A stretch of DNA of 64,000 bases, taken from positions 25,392,744 through 25,456,743 of the forward strand of contig NC_059349.1 in NCBI RefSeq assembly GCF_019703515.2. Direction: 5' to 3'. The position numbers were made by a program, and so were the translations under genes. The notes under the pieces were generated by a model that saw only the letters and a list, made by a program, of their open reading frames with translations, searched no databases and was not told the DNA's origin. The DNA is from Myxocyprinus asiaticus. Taxonomy: Eukaryota; Chordata; Actinopteri; Cypriniformes; Catostomidae. Below are positions 10,607-22,335 of the stretch, one piece after another (position 1 is the first letter of the stretch; the number at the start of each line of letters is the position of its first letter).

Positions 10607-11203
10607 TAAAGGGATAGTTCACCCAAAAATGAAGATTGTCTCATCAGTTACTCACCCTCCATGCCATCCCAGATGTGTATGACTTTCTTCTGCAGAACAC
10701 AAGCAAAGATTTTTAGAAGAATATTTCAGCTCTGTAGGTCCATACAATGCAAATGAATGGTGATCAGAACTTTGAAGCTCCAAAAATCAGATAAAGACCA
10801 CAGAAAAGTAATCCATACAACTCCATATATGTACTGTAAGCCTGGAACGATATTTAAGTCTTTTATACTATAAATCTCCATGTTCACGTTAACCTTCAAA
10901 TTTTTTTTCACATTTTGAAAGTGAAAGTGGAGATTTATAGTAAAAAAACAAACACATTTTTTTTAATATATATTGATCTGTTTCTCACCAACACCTATCA
11001 TATCACTTTTGAAGATATTGATTTAACCACTGGAGTCATATGGATTACTTTGCTGCCTTTATGTGCTTTTTGGAGCTTCAAAAGTCTGGTCACCATTCAC
11101 TTGCAATGTATGGACCTACAGAGCTGACATATCCTTCTAAAAATCTTTTTGTTTGAGTTCTGCAGAAGACAGAAAGTAATAAACATCTGGGAAGGCATTA
11201 GTA
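10607..11203. mobile_element. GGGATAGTTCACCC foldback element, interrupted at its right end
   Basis: The left arm (about 10611-10910) starts GGGATAGTTCACCC and the right arm (10920-11203) is its reverse complement with divergence. Both contain the phrase around TATGGACCTACAGAGCTGA. The right arm stops at GGCATTAGTA, and its missing continuation (AGATAATGAGATAATTTTC) is found at 23428-23446 beyond the large insertion. Confidence 0.8.
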
Positions 11204-11974
11204 CAGGGTTCGTACAGATGCTTCAAAGTTAAATTCGAGGATTTTCAAGGACTTTTCAAGCACATTTTTTGTTGTTTCAAGGACTATGCTTGAGATGACA
11301 TTAAAACATTCTTTATTTGTTCATTTTGAATACAAATATTTTATACATTTAGTTAATGTATTTTTATAAAACACCACTTATTACAAGTACAACATATCTT
11401 AATTTGCATCTTTAACTACACATTCTCACAGTAACAATTGTTGGTTCATTCATGATGAAATTGATGTGCAATTCTAGTGTGCTCCCTTAAAACGCACTTC
11501 GCTTTCCCACAAAAGTGAATAACCGGGTCTGTAAACAGTAGTCCATATGACTCATGTGCTGTGTTTCATGTTTTCTAAAGTCACACAGCAGATTTATGTG
11601 AGGAACTGAACGAAATTGCAAATGGGTCATTCTCAAAAAATTTTGACTTTCCAACTTACAAAATATTGAAATTTTCCGTTCAGTTTAGTTTTTGCCCATA
11701 AACGCTGAGGATAAACCTTTTGTAACATGTTGACATTAATTTGAATTTATAAAGGACAACTTGGCTGTTGTTCTGTCTTTTATTATTTAATTCTGTTTCA
11801 TGAACGAAGCAAGTTAACAAAGTTAACACTAATGAGGGTTAAATGGGTTACAACACCACATTTTGAGGGTTAAATGGGTTACAACACCAATTTTTTGTGT
11901 GTGAAAATTTACAGTTAAAATGTGAGTTAATAACTTTTTAACATGCTGGGAAAAATCACTATATGCATGTGGTG

Positions 11975-12966
11975 ATGGGGGCGTGGTCGTGCATCTGTTT
12001 GCGGGAGAGAGGGAGTGATGTGGCTCCTCAAGCTGGTTGACATGATTTCTAACAGCTGTTTCTCATTATAGTGATAGCAGAGAGAGCCCTTAAAAACAGC
12101 TGAACATGTCAGAGAAGAGAGAGAGAGAATGAGTGTGCAGTGTTGCCAGCTGTTTACGTTGAGTGTTGATCTACTGAGTATTTGTAAAAAAGTTTATGGT
12201 TATTTTGAAAGTGTGGATTATTGAACTGAGTGAAAACATTGAAAAAAGTGCATACGCTGCACACGAAGGCAAAGAAAATAAAAGCCTTACCTGAAGCGTG
12301 TCACTGCTCCCTGTCTCCTTTCTCCACACAAACCCAGACGTGGTGTCACACTGGTGCCGTAACCCAGGAGGGAGGAGCAATTCGCTGTTGCGGAGTCCTC
12401 GCCATCCGCCAGGGGAGCAGCCGCGGCCGTCTGCCTGGAGACGGAGGGGTCGCTGCAGGCTGCCGAGAGCCGGAGGAACCACTGCCATCCGCCGAAGAAG
12501 GGGAGGAGCGGTTCCGTCCGCCAGGGGCCAGAGGACTCGCTGCCATCCACCGGGGGAGGAGCGAGCTGGCGTCCGCCAGAGCTGTTGAGGACTGGGTGAC
12601 AGTGCATCCGGGAGCCGGCGAGCAAGTTCTTCTCTCTCTCTCTCTCTTTGTGTCTCCGCTTGCCCTTTCCCTCTCCCCATGCCTCCCCTCGTCTCTCCCC
12701 CAGGTTCACAGGAGGCGGGGTGGATCACTGGCAGACAGAATGGCCGGAAGGGCAGCACCTCCCCTCCAGAGATGGGGGGATTAGCTGATCAGCAGAATCA
12801 GCGGGATAAAGGGGAGCCGGAGACGCCAGTTCGAGAGAGACGCACGCGGCCGCGTTGCATGTGTGTCCTTGTGTTTGTTTATTTATGTTGAGTTTCTGAT
12901 TAAACTTTAAGTTTACTGTTCAGCCGGTTCCCGCCTCCTCCTTGCTCGTCCTTATACTGTTACACT
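11975..12966 (+). mobile_element. GC-rich LTR-element remnant with tRNA-His-like primer site
   Basis: At 12352-12365 the sequence TGGTGCCGTAACCC follows ...TGTCACAC. This resembles a primer-binding site complementary to the 3' end of tRNA-His (two mismatches in 14) just after an LTR ending in CA. A second LTR-like end, CTTATACTGTTACACTG, occurs at about 12950-12966. Between them is GC-rich sequence with a TCTC run and repeated GTCCGCCAG phrases, which leaves several frames open on both strands. The two presumed LTRs are too diverged to align confidently, so the boundaries are approximate. Confidence 0.4.
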
Positions 12967-13670
12967 GCATATTTAAGCAGCCTCTGAACTTTGGCCTTAA
13001 AAATTATTTTCCACAACTTTTTGTATTTAAAAAAAAAAAAAAAAAAAAAATGTTTTAACATTGATAACACCAATGCCATGAAATCAAGACACAAACATTT
13101 ATAATAATTTGTTTAGCTTTTTTGCACACTTGTTCGGTCTTGCACTAATGCTTGTATTAAAAATAAGTACAAAATAAACACAAAAATAACTTTAAATGTC
13201 ATAGAAGCAGTGTACCAGATGAAGGGGACAAGGATTTGTCCCAGGCAACTGACAATTTCAAATATATTTTACAAGAAATATCAAAAACAAGAGTCAAGGC
13301 ATTTCATATCATTAAAGGTTTGGTTATAGAATGATACCTATAAATTTATTTTATTTTATTATTATTATTTATTTATTTATTTGCTATTTAAAAGCTTTTT
13401 CATGACTAAAAAAAGTCAAGGGACCTGTTTTCAACATATTTTCATATTGACTCAAATGTTGTCAGAAATAACCTATTTTGTGGGACACAAAGTCTTCTTT
13501 AAACAAGGGGGCGCTAGATGGCTCACAAAACTGAATCCTCCATTGATCTGCATTCAAATCTCAGAACGTTTTACATCTCATCACTTATTTTGAGTAACAA
13601 ACAAAGTTTGAATATGGAAGAGACCAAGACAGGAGCTTTACTCAAACCCAAATAAAGAAATGCAAGCACA

Positions 13671-13708
<38 letters not shown>

Positions 13709-14449
13709 CAACTGTGCCTATGGTTGCATGAGTAGTTAATAAAACAATGGAAAATAGAATACAAAATATAGGCTATATAACTGAATGTATCTGTAGATGT
13801 TAGCCAGCTACAAGCCCTGTTCCAGATCAAAGAGTGTGCTTCTGAAAAATAGTGGGGGTGCTCTGTATAAAGTGGAGATGTATCGTAATTACATATTTTT
13901 TAATAGATTAAATCCTATTTAAATGCTACTAAAACAACGTAAAGAACAGTTTTTCATGTACAAAACATTTATTGCTTCGGAGTTTTCCTGCAGATTAGGA
14001 CATCCATTGATGCAGCATTTTGTGTGTTCACAAACTACAGGGATTTTTGTGATTGCTGGGATTCAAGGAAATCTGCAGTATTTACAGTAGCCTATTAGTC
14101 TTACATATTCAATTGAGCAGAGGTTTGCAATTATTTTGGTACAGGGGCCACATCAGCCGTTAAGTAGAACATGGAAGAGAGAAGATAAAAGGTTCTGCAT
14201 AGTTCTATCTTTTAATCCCAGAAGTAGAAGTGCACTCATGCGCTCAATGAATGACACAATTTTCTGAAGTGTATACAGACTGATGGGACCATTCTGCGAC
14301 TGCTTGAAGTTTTGCTGCTACTTTTCTATCATGTGTTAGTAAAACTGAATAAAGGCTGAATAAAATTATTAATTGTTTATTTTACCATACTTCAGTTCAA
14401 TGGTAATTTAGTATTCAGTTTAACACTCTACATCAGGAGTCTGGTTTAG
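12967..14449. other. AT-rich filler with simple repeats
   Basis: Holds an A run at about 13029-13050, an ATTT-rich tract at 13350-13382 and the CA microsatellite at 13675-13704. No gene or classified element seen. Confidence 0.5.
13675..13704. repeat. (CA)n microsatellite
   Basis: About 14 CA units with one interruption near the left end. Confidence 0.85.
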
Positions 14450-15992
14450 TAGGGGAGTGCGGGGCACAAACTAACCCGGGGTTAGTTGTCACACACGTGG
14501 TTTAAACATTTCCACACACGCTGGTAAGATGAAACTTCATTTGTTTACTTGTTGCCATATCAACACTGTGTAGATAAAAAAAAAAAAAAAACCCGTACAT
14601 TTTCATCTCTGTTTTTACTGTTTATTTAAAATTAGGTAAACTTGGTAGCAATTTAATCTCCAATCTTTTAGCTTGCATCTTATATAGTCTTTTAATTCTC
14701 AGATAGCCATGCATCAGAAGTGACCAGCCAGGTTTAAATCCCAGTTGCCCCACACTGCCTTACAATGTGCCCCAATTACAAAAAAACTATATGCAATTTC
14801 ATGCAGTCATATATGTAATACATAATTCCCCTTAATGCGTGTTTTGTCATCAAACCATGCATTATTTCGGTCAATGCTGTGGCTTTGTTGTGTATTTATT
14901 GTCAAATGTCAAAATTATTGCTATATTATATTCAGTGTTGGGGAGTAACGGAATACATGTAACAGGATTACGTATTTAAAATACAAACTATAAGTAACTG
15001 TGTTCCACTACAGTTACAATTTAAATCATTGATAATTAGAATACAGTTACATTCAAAAAGTATTTTGATTACTGAAGAGATTACTTTGCATTTTATTGTC
15101 ATTTGTTTCATTTAATATTTAGTCCTTTCAGATGGAAAACATTTATACATATAAATGATGCGATCCAAAGTGCATTTGAACAGCGGTGAAACACTTTCTT
15201 ATGATGTGTTACATTCATACGAGCAGACAGAGAAGTAAGTTTGAAGTAAGTTTGGAGCAGAAGAAATAGAAATAAACCTTGTGTAAATTGTCAGTTTTAA
15301 GCTAAGCTAAAATGCTATTTCTAGCCATTTTACATGCACACCTTACCAGGTACAATCTTATTTTCTTATCAAGAAAATTCACATTGGATCATAATTTCTT
15401 TTTTCTAGTAAGACCTTTGATAATAGGGCAAAAATCATATTCTTGATATTAATTTCTGTATTGTTTTCCTGTAAAAAATACCTAAAAATCATCAAAACAA
15501 GATCAATTTGATTTATCTTGTTTTAGAATCAACACTGCATAAGATATTTAGGTGTTTCGAGTTTAGAGTTTTTATAGTCAAAACAAGTGAAAAAATCTAC
15601 CAGTGCTGAAGAAGTAATCCAAAGTATTTAGAATACGTTACTGACCTTGAGTAATCTAATGGAATACGTTACAAATTACATTTTACAGCATGTATTCTGT
15701 AATCTGTAGTGGAATACATTTCAAAAGTAACCCTCCAAACCCTGATTATATATGACAAAGTTAATAAATGGCTTTTATTGACATGAAAATGTAGTTTATC
15801 TTCTAGGCTTTTTAAATAGATCAGATACAGTTGTTCGAGGGGGATTTTAAGCTGTTATATGGTCTTGTTACAATGTGCCCCTCACCTGTTACAACGTGCC
15901 CCGCCTATTTTTCTTATTTTTTTCGAGGTATATTGCGAAAAACACAAACTTAAGAAAACCATAAAGTGTTAGTTTGTGCCCTGCTCTCCCCT
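14450..15992. mobile_element. Inverted-repeat element with ends TAGGGGAG...CTCCCCTA
   Basis: The left end reads TAGGGGAGTGCGGGGCACAA and the right end, reverse complemented, TTAGGGGAGAGCAGGGCACA; both continue into AACTAAC. Subterminal phrases with GTGCCCC recur inside both ends. The middle is occupied by the hAT-type copy at 14933-15744. No transposase frame. Confidence 0.7.
14933..15744. mobile_element. hAT-type non-autonomous element with near-perfect 8-bp duplication
   Basis: The left end is CAGTGTTGGGGAGTAAC and the right end, reverse complemented, CAGGGTTTGGAGGGTTAC. Flanking octamers are ATTATATT (14925-14932) and ATTATATA (15745-15752), seven of eight identical, as expected for hAT. 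The interior has repeated forms of GGAATACGTTAC on both sides. No protein-coding capacity. Confidence 0.8.
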
Positions 15993-16875
15993 AAAATAAA
16001 ATATTCGGAAATGATTGCTTCTAAAAGCTTATTTTAATGTTTGCCGCAAAGTGGATAAAGTTGTTTTATTCTGAAAACATTACCAAATATCATTACCATT
16101 CGCATACAGTTGTAAGGGACTTGGTGAACTCGCTTGGTTTTGCTCACGTGTCCCCTCCATGTGCAAATGATGGGAATATCTATTGGGATTTTATTAAAGT
16201 TCATCACTGAAAATGTTTGCTCGCAGACTTGGCACTAAACAGCACACGCAGCATCACGAATGGACACGGAGTGGCTGCATCACACTTTTCTTTTAGCATA
16301 ATATTACACTCCTGAGCGCTACGTTTTTATTTATTTATTTATTTATTTTTTCGAAGAGGAGAGAGAGAGAGCATTCACACTCTCATACATGGTTGCCAGA
16401 TTGCATAAATTGACATAAGGCGAAATATTTCCTATTTGTGCAAGTATAAATCTCTGATTGGGGTGTTGCATCTATTATCTGGCAACCCTGAGCATATTAA
16501 AAGCTTGTGGATGCGCGATAGGTCCCAAAGCCAGATAAATGAAAGATTAAATAAAAAACATTCATGATAAATCGACCCACGGACAGTAGTTTGCTCTGGT
16601 CTGCAATTGAGGGTGCTCTATGGTTCGTTTGAGGGTGCTTAGCATGAATGCTTTAGACTACAGTCCTAATCATGGTCTCTTTTAAAAGAAGACACAGGAG
16701 TTTTTTGGTGAAGTGAAAGCAAGCAGCAATATAACTGAAATTAAAACAACATTATAGAAGCTTAAGTTTATTTTTTATTTTGCTTTAAATTAAAAGTTTA
16801 TTATGCTCCTCTTCTTTGCCGCTTCTGATAATTTGGTTATTTTTTCACTCATTTTGTCTACATATGATATAATAA
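15993..16875. other. No gene; short inverted and simple repeats
   Basis: Contains an ATTT run (about 16328-16350), a GA run, and the inverted pair TTGCCAGATT (about 16391) and ATCTGGCAAC (about 16477), possibly a small element. Confidence 0.4.
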
Positions 16876-18371
16876 TATAGCCGCAAGTGACTATTGTCGG
16901 GGGCCAAGCACATATGGCAAGATGACCAAAACAAACAAATTTGACAGAAAAGATCCTGTGGAAGCTGTGGACAGCTATTTGGTGTGACATTTTACCTGCT
17001 TTGAGCACAGTTGCAAAAATCGGATTGTCTTAATTTATAGCGCCCCCTAGCATAAAAAATGATCGAAACGCGTTATGTTACCTCAAGAGTGTTTCTCTTG
17101 TCCATGTGTAAAAATTTTGTGAAGTTTGAAAATTGCACTCACAAGATACAGGCTAATTAGTCATTTTAGGCTGGCCAAAACATATTTGCTCATATCTTTG
17201 GAACAATTCGACGCATCAAAACTCTTTTGATAAATTTTGGTCAGGAGGGTAGATGATAGATACCAAGTTTCATGAGAATCGGACAAACGGCCTAGGACAA
17301 GTACGAAAAAGTATGTTTTTCGAATAAATTGAAATTGTAAAAAAAGTTTCTGGTGGATTCAGAGAAGCTACAAATTTGTATTGTAGCCTATATTGTTCCG
17401 GAGTTATGAGCAAAAACACAAATTAGCTAACTATACCGCCACTGTGATTGTCACAAAATCACAAAATTTGATATGCGGCTTTGAGTTGACACCTTACTTG
17501 TGTATAGTAATTTCCATAACCCTCGGCCATTCCTAACACGAGTTATAAGATGCTGAAATTTGATTGGCCATTGGCAGTCATTTTTGTTAATTTGTCGAAT
17601 AGATTTTTTAAGAATATGTCAGCATTTGAACCAAAGAATATTCATATTTAATTTGAACTTTTTTGCTCAAACGGCTGTAAGGTTATGCCAGTTTTATTGT
17701 TGTAGTGCCCCCCTAGGGGTGAAATTGTATGAAACTTTGCTGACGTCTTCTAAACGTCCTGTTGACTATGTGCACCGAGTTTGGTTACTTTTGGAGTTTG
17801 CGTTGAGTAGATATTGATCAGTTACTCAAATTGCATTTAACCAAAGGAATTGCATCGTTAACATCTTCGGAACGAATTCACGTATCGAAATTCTTTTGAT
17901 AACTTTTGTCAGGAGGGTCTGTAGATGATGTATACCAAATTGCTTGCGGACTAACAGTCTAGGAGGAGTTTGAAAAAGTAGTTTTTTCAAGAAATTTAAA
18001 ATGGCGGAAAAATTTATAGAATACTGTATATAAAATTATATAGGAAATGAAATCGGCTATATACATTTTGTAGGGCTTGACTCAAAGAATCAAAGGAAAA
18101 ATTTCAATTCTAGCCCTTATGGTTGCAGAGATATGAGCCAAAACTTAAAAGTGTTTATTATAGCGCCTCCTAGGGTCAGATTGGTGTGCGTTTGTGCGCC
18201 TGAGTAGTGAGAGGGATTTGGGATCATCCTGCCTAGTTTGGTGTCTCCACGACTTACGGCCTCTGACACCCAGACACTTTTAGGGCAGAAAACAAAATAC
18301 GAAGAAAAAGAAGAAAATCAGTACAATTACAATTGGGTTCCAGCAGCTTCGCTGCTTGGCCCCCTAATAAT
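16876..18371. mobile_element. Unclassified repeat with inverted ends GGGGGCCAAGCA
   Basis: The left end carries GGGGGCCAAGCACATATGGC and the right end its counterpart TGCTTGGCCCCCTAATAA. The interior repeats a module about every 800 bases: TATAGCGCC, then TCAGGAGGGT, then a GATATACCAA-like phrase. No transposase is recognised. The internal frames at 17560-17817 and 18254-18530 are not assignable. Confidence 0.5.
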
Positions 18372-18577
18372 CGCGTAGCACTAGTGCTCAATATATGGGT
18401 AGAGGGGCACACAGTCATCACGATAGGGCGCATTTCCGACAACAACAAAAAATGCGGTGCCTCTCTGGCATTTTGCGCCCTAGGTAACCACCTATGTCGC
18501 CTATGCCAATGCCGGCCCTGCTCTGGATAGTAATTTGTAATTAAAATTCATACTTGTTAAATCCACCACAGCAGTAT

Positions 18578-18581
<4 letters not shown>

Positions 18582-18612
<31 letters not shown>
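18582..18612. repeat. (AT)n microsatellite
   Basis: About 15 AT units. Confidence 0.85.
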
Positions 18613-18617
<5 letters not shown>

Positions 18618-19119
18618 TTTTAAATCCTCCAGTAACAATTGATTCAGATTGGGCCATTCTGAACAGCGTGGCCAAAAGTAACAGGTGCCATGTGACTGCG
18701 CCATCTATGTGCGGCTTCAGCTGTGGTTTGGGGCCGGTTGCACTAGCTATACGTAAGATTCAACTTAGCCTAGTAGTGGCATATATGGGCACTAAGTTGG
18801 AATTTACGCACTACTAAATATGTGAGCGTTGCACCATTAAACTTAGGTAGGACGTAACCCTACATATAAACTAAATATTTAAAGAAACCTCCGACCAAGA
18901 TTAACGGATGGAATAAAAAAAGCAGACTGATATTTTATTACATCAATGAGCTCATGTTTTGCATAATAGGCTTTTTTACTTTTTTTTTTACTTTTAAGCG
19001 GCTCTTCAGCATGTAAACGTTCTAACGGTGCAGTTTTCAGGGTGTGTCACCCAGTGTCAAGTTTCAACACATTCAAAATATACAGTATATGATATTAAAA
19101 TGAATAAAATATCATATAT

Positions 19120-19510
19120 ATGCTGTTTTCTATAAATTCGAATAGATTTTAAAAGGAAACTCCCTGTTTCCACAGAACAATTTCACTTCAGAATGATAGT
19201 ACACCTCCTCAGAGTGTCACTCACACAATGTCAGGGCATGCTGATGTTGAATTTCAAAATTAAAGCCCTTTAAAATGTCATATGCAGTGTTTTCTATAAA
19301 TTCAGATAGATATGAAAAGAAAACTCCCTGTTTCCACAGATTAATTTCACTTCATAATGATTTTACACCACCTCAGAGCATCACTCAAACAATATCACTG
19401 ATGTTGAATTTCAAAATGAAAGTCCTCTAAAATGTCATATATATGCTGTGTTCCCTCTAAATTCTGATGGATATTAAAAGGAAATTCCCTGTTTCCACAG
19501 ATCAATTTAA
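19120..19510 (+). repeat. Subterminal array, three units of about 162 bp
   Basis: The marker TCCCTGTTTCCACAG recurs at 19161, 19325 and 19486. Each unit also has CTATAAATTC, CACTTCA and TGTTGAATTTCAAAAT phrases. The same unit occurs inverted at 22035-22335. Confidence 0.85.
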
Positions 19511-19519
19511 CTTAAAAAT

Positions 19520-19715
19520 GATATAGAGTCTGAGCAGCTAGTAGTCTGGTGCAGTCACAACAACTTGGAGCTGAACACGCTCAAGACAGTGGAGATGACA
19601 GAGGACGCACCAGGAAGAACTACCTCTCATGACCTGAAGTGGGAAACTTACATCGACTCCGTTGTGAAGAAGGCCCAGAAGAGACTGTTCCTATGCTCCT
19701 TGCCCTTATGTCTTG
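19520..19715 (+). pseudogene. LINE reverse-transcriptase fragment
   Basis: The plus-strand translation contains VWCSHNNLELNTLKTVEM and, after an internal deletion, LKWETYIDSVVKKAQKRLF. These match the typical fish non-LTR retrotransposon region after the RT active site, where a WC..N.L.LN..KT.E block precedes a LSW...I..VVKKAQQRL block. The frame then decays. Too short to name the clade; Rex1- or L2-like is a guess. Confidence 0.6.
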
Positions 19716-20251
19716 CTATTACAGATAGTTTTGGGGACACAAATCTCTGATCTGTGGTGGACACTATTCTTAAATATCTTAGTTATGCAATACAAATATA
19801 GCTGAGATATGGAACACTTGTAAATACATTTACAACTTCTGTATCACTGATCAATAAAACTGTGTGTGGTAATTGCCCATGTTGCCTCAAGGCCCGTGTG
19901 CCTGTCGCAGGTTGGTGTAACTGCTGTTTAAATGTTTCTTGCTTATCAACCATCAATCCTACTTCCCATCATAGAAAGCTGTCTTCTCTCTTTGACTGAT
20001 CCCAGTGGGTGGGAGCGATGCAGTCTGCATTTTTTCTTTTTTGTTTTGTTTTTGTAATTTGTCTGAGAGAGAGAAAGACAGATTGTGTTTTAAATTCTCT
20101 TATAACTAGCCACAGTCAGCCAAATGGCCCTATACAAAATTTCCACACATTAATAATCATATTAGCTTACACTAAGAAATTAAATAGTTTTATCTATCAA
20201 ATATCTGGTCCAATCAACCATCAACTTGTTTTGTGTCTTTATCTTCTATTA

Positions 20252-20440
20252 CCTGGAGTGGTGGTGGCGTAGTGGGCTAAAGCACATAACTGGTAATCAG
20301 GTTGCTGGTTCAATCCCCACAGCCACCACCATTGTGTCCTTGAGCAAGGCACATTGCTCCAGGGGGATTGTCCCTGTAATAAGTGCACTGTAAGTCGCTT
20401 TGGATAAAAGCGTCTGCCAAATGCATAAATGTAAATGTAT
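20252..20440 (+). mobile_element. tRNA-derived SINE, near full length
   Basis: The head has an A-box GGCGTAGTGGGCTAA and a B-box GGTTCAATCCCC. The body has CTTGAGCAAGGCAC and CTCCAGGGGG. The tail AAGTCGCTTTGGATAAAAGC runs to about 20440. The tail alone recurs inverted at 6889-6960. Confidence 0.8.
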
Positions 20441-20447
20441 CTACAAT

Positions 20448-21290
20448 CAGTGGTGGAATGTAACTAAGAACATTTACTCAATTAATATGCTTAAGTACAA
20501 ATTCAAGGTACTTGTACTTTTCTTAAGTATTTCCATTTTATGCAACTTTATACTTTTACTCCACTACATCTCAGAGCCAAATATTGTACTTTTTGCTCAA
20601 TTTCATTTGTCTGAGAGCTATAGTTACTAGTTACTTTTCAGATTACAACTTTTCATACCCTTTCTGTCCAGTGAAAACCATGTATCTCCAAATGTGTTGA
20701 TTTTGAATTTGAAGTTTTCTGAGAAACTGAAGGATTACGTGTTCCTTTATGGGTTTAGGAAATTCTCCTCCTTCTTAAGCTAAATAAACTATTTAGAGAT
20801 ACATGGTTCTCACAGGACAGGGATGCTACAAACATGATGATGTTATAGAATATGATGCATTGGTATAGATTAAACTATCCAACAGTATATAAAGTTGCTC
20901 AACCTTAAAAATCTACAGCAGTGAAATGCAACATATGCAGTAAAGCACCAGCAATTTTAATCCCAAAATAATCAAAAGACAAGCTGCTTTGAGGTGTTCA
21001 GAGGTGGACAAACAGGCTTGTATTAAACTGTGATAAAGGCCGAATATCATTTTAGTTTTATTGCCTTTAAACTCTGAGATAGTAGCATTTGTAGTAGCTT
21101 ATGCTGGTGTTGTGAAAGCAGAATTTGGAGATGAAAAAGCAGTAGAAACTGAAAACTGTGATGCTGAGTATTTAGATACACCAGCATGTTAATATTCATT
21201 AAAATTTATATGAAGACAGGTAATCTCAAAATACTGAGAGGTCTAAATTTGTGAGAGTACCCTGATATTTCCACCTTGTCATTTTATATA
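20448..21290 (+). mobile_element. CAGTGGTGGA-type teleost DNA element containing a nested hairpin element
   Basis: The left end CAGTGGTGGAATGTAACTAA and following acttgtactttt/AAGTA phrases are the start of a repeat widespread in teleosts. At 20660-20823 it is broken by a palindromic insert whose arms are GTGAAAACCATGTATCTCC and its near reverse complement before CACAGGACAGGG. Host sequence appears to resume afterwards. The right end is not defined. Confidence 0.5.
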
Positions 21291-21405
21291 TCCAGTGTGA
21301 CACATTTGAGAGGTGGTTTCATGAACGCCGAGGACCTGGAACAGGTCAGGGCAGACAGCTGGAACTGCAGCTTGTGCCCTTAAATCCCTCTGTGCTGAAG
21401 CATGG

Positions 21406-21462
<57 letters not shown>
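21406..21462. repeat. (TA)n microsatellite
   Basis: About 28 TA units without interruption. Confidence 0.9.
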
Positions 21463-21465
<3 letters not shown>

Positions 21466-22034
21466 GTGCCTTCATGTATATACATATGTATTTGTTTTTA
21501 TTACCTACTTTTATTTTTTTTACTATTTTACTACCATATTGTCATTGATATTTTTTAGGATGCTCAGTTTTAATAGTTATTTTTTTAATGATTTTATTTA
21601 TCTTGTTTTTATTGTCTTGCAAAACTCTTTGTAACATCTCTTTGGAAAGAGGTATGTATATAGAAATTGGTAATTATTTATTATAAATATAATTTCATAA
21701 AAATGCATTCAGTGCCTAGTTCAGTGTGATTCAATAGTGTCTGCTGAAAACACAAAAATCTAAATTTCAAGAATGCAAGATAGCAGTACAAAAATAATCA
21801 CTCTTTCTTGCCAGTTGGACTTTGCAGGTTTCCTCATTGTTCCTTTTGGGCAAACAGTTGGCAATACAGCTCACTCTATAGTGATTTCTATCACTCCGAC
21901 ATGTGACACATGTAACACATCACATTGACATACTCCACCTCCTATCTGTGTCCCTGTAATGATAAAGAATATTGTTAGAGTATAACAAACAACATGGGGC
22001 AAGGCATGAAAATAATCGAACTGTAAATGACAAT

Positions 22035-22335
22035 GCCATTACAGATTTTATAGGGCTTTCATTTGAAATTCAACATCAGCATGCCCTGACATTGTGTGTG
22101 ACACTCTGAGGAGGTGTACTATCATTCTGAAGTGATATTTTTATGTGGAAACAGGGAGTTTCCTTTGAATATCTATCTGAATTTATAGAAAACGCAGCAT
22201 GTATCTATGACATTTTAGAGGACTTTAATTTTGAAATTCAACACCAGAATGCCCTGATATTGTGTGTGTGACACTCTGAGGTGGTGTACTATCATTCTGA
22301 AGTGAAACTGGTCTGTGGAAACAGGGAGTTTCTCA
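22035..22335 (-). repeat. Subterminal array, two inverted units of about 170 bp
   Basis: The marker GTGGAAACAGGGAGTTTC occurs near 22145 and 22315, the reverse complement of the left-array marker. Phrases TGAAATTCAACA and GACACTCTGAGG also match the left array inverted. Confidence 0.85.

Noticed and set aside
12171..12784. Overlapping 140-195-codon frames on both strands
   Set aside because: GC-rich, stop-poor LTR-element sequence; low-complexity translations with no domain.
20252..20330. tRNA gene
   Set aside because: A and B boxes belong to a SINE head; body and tail continue and the cloverleaf is incomplete. The same holds for 925-1118 and 24313-25590.
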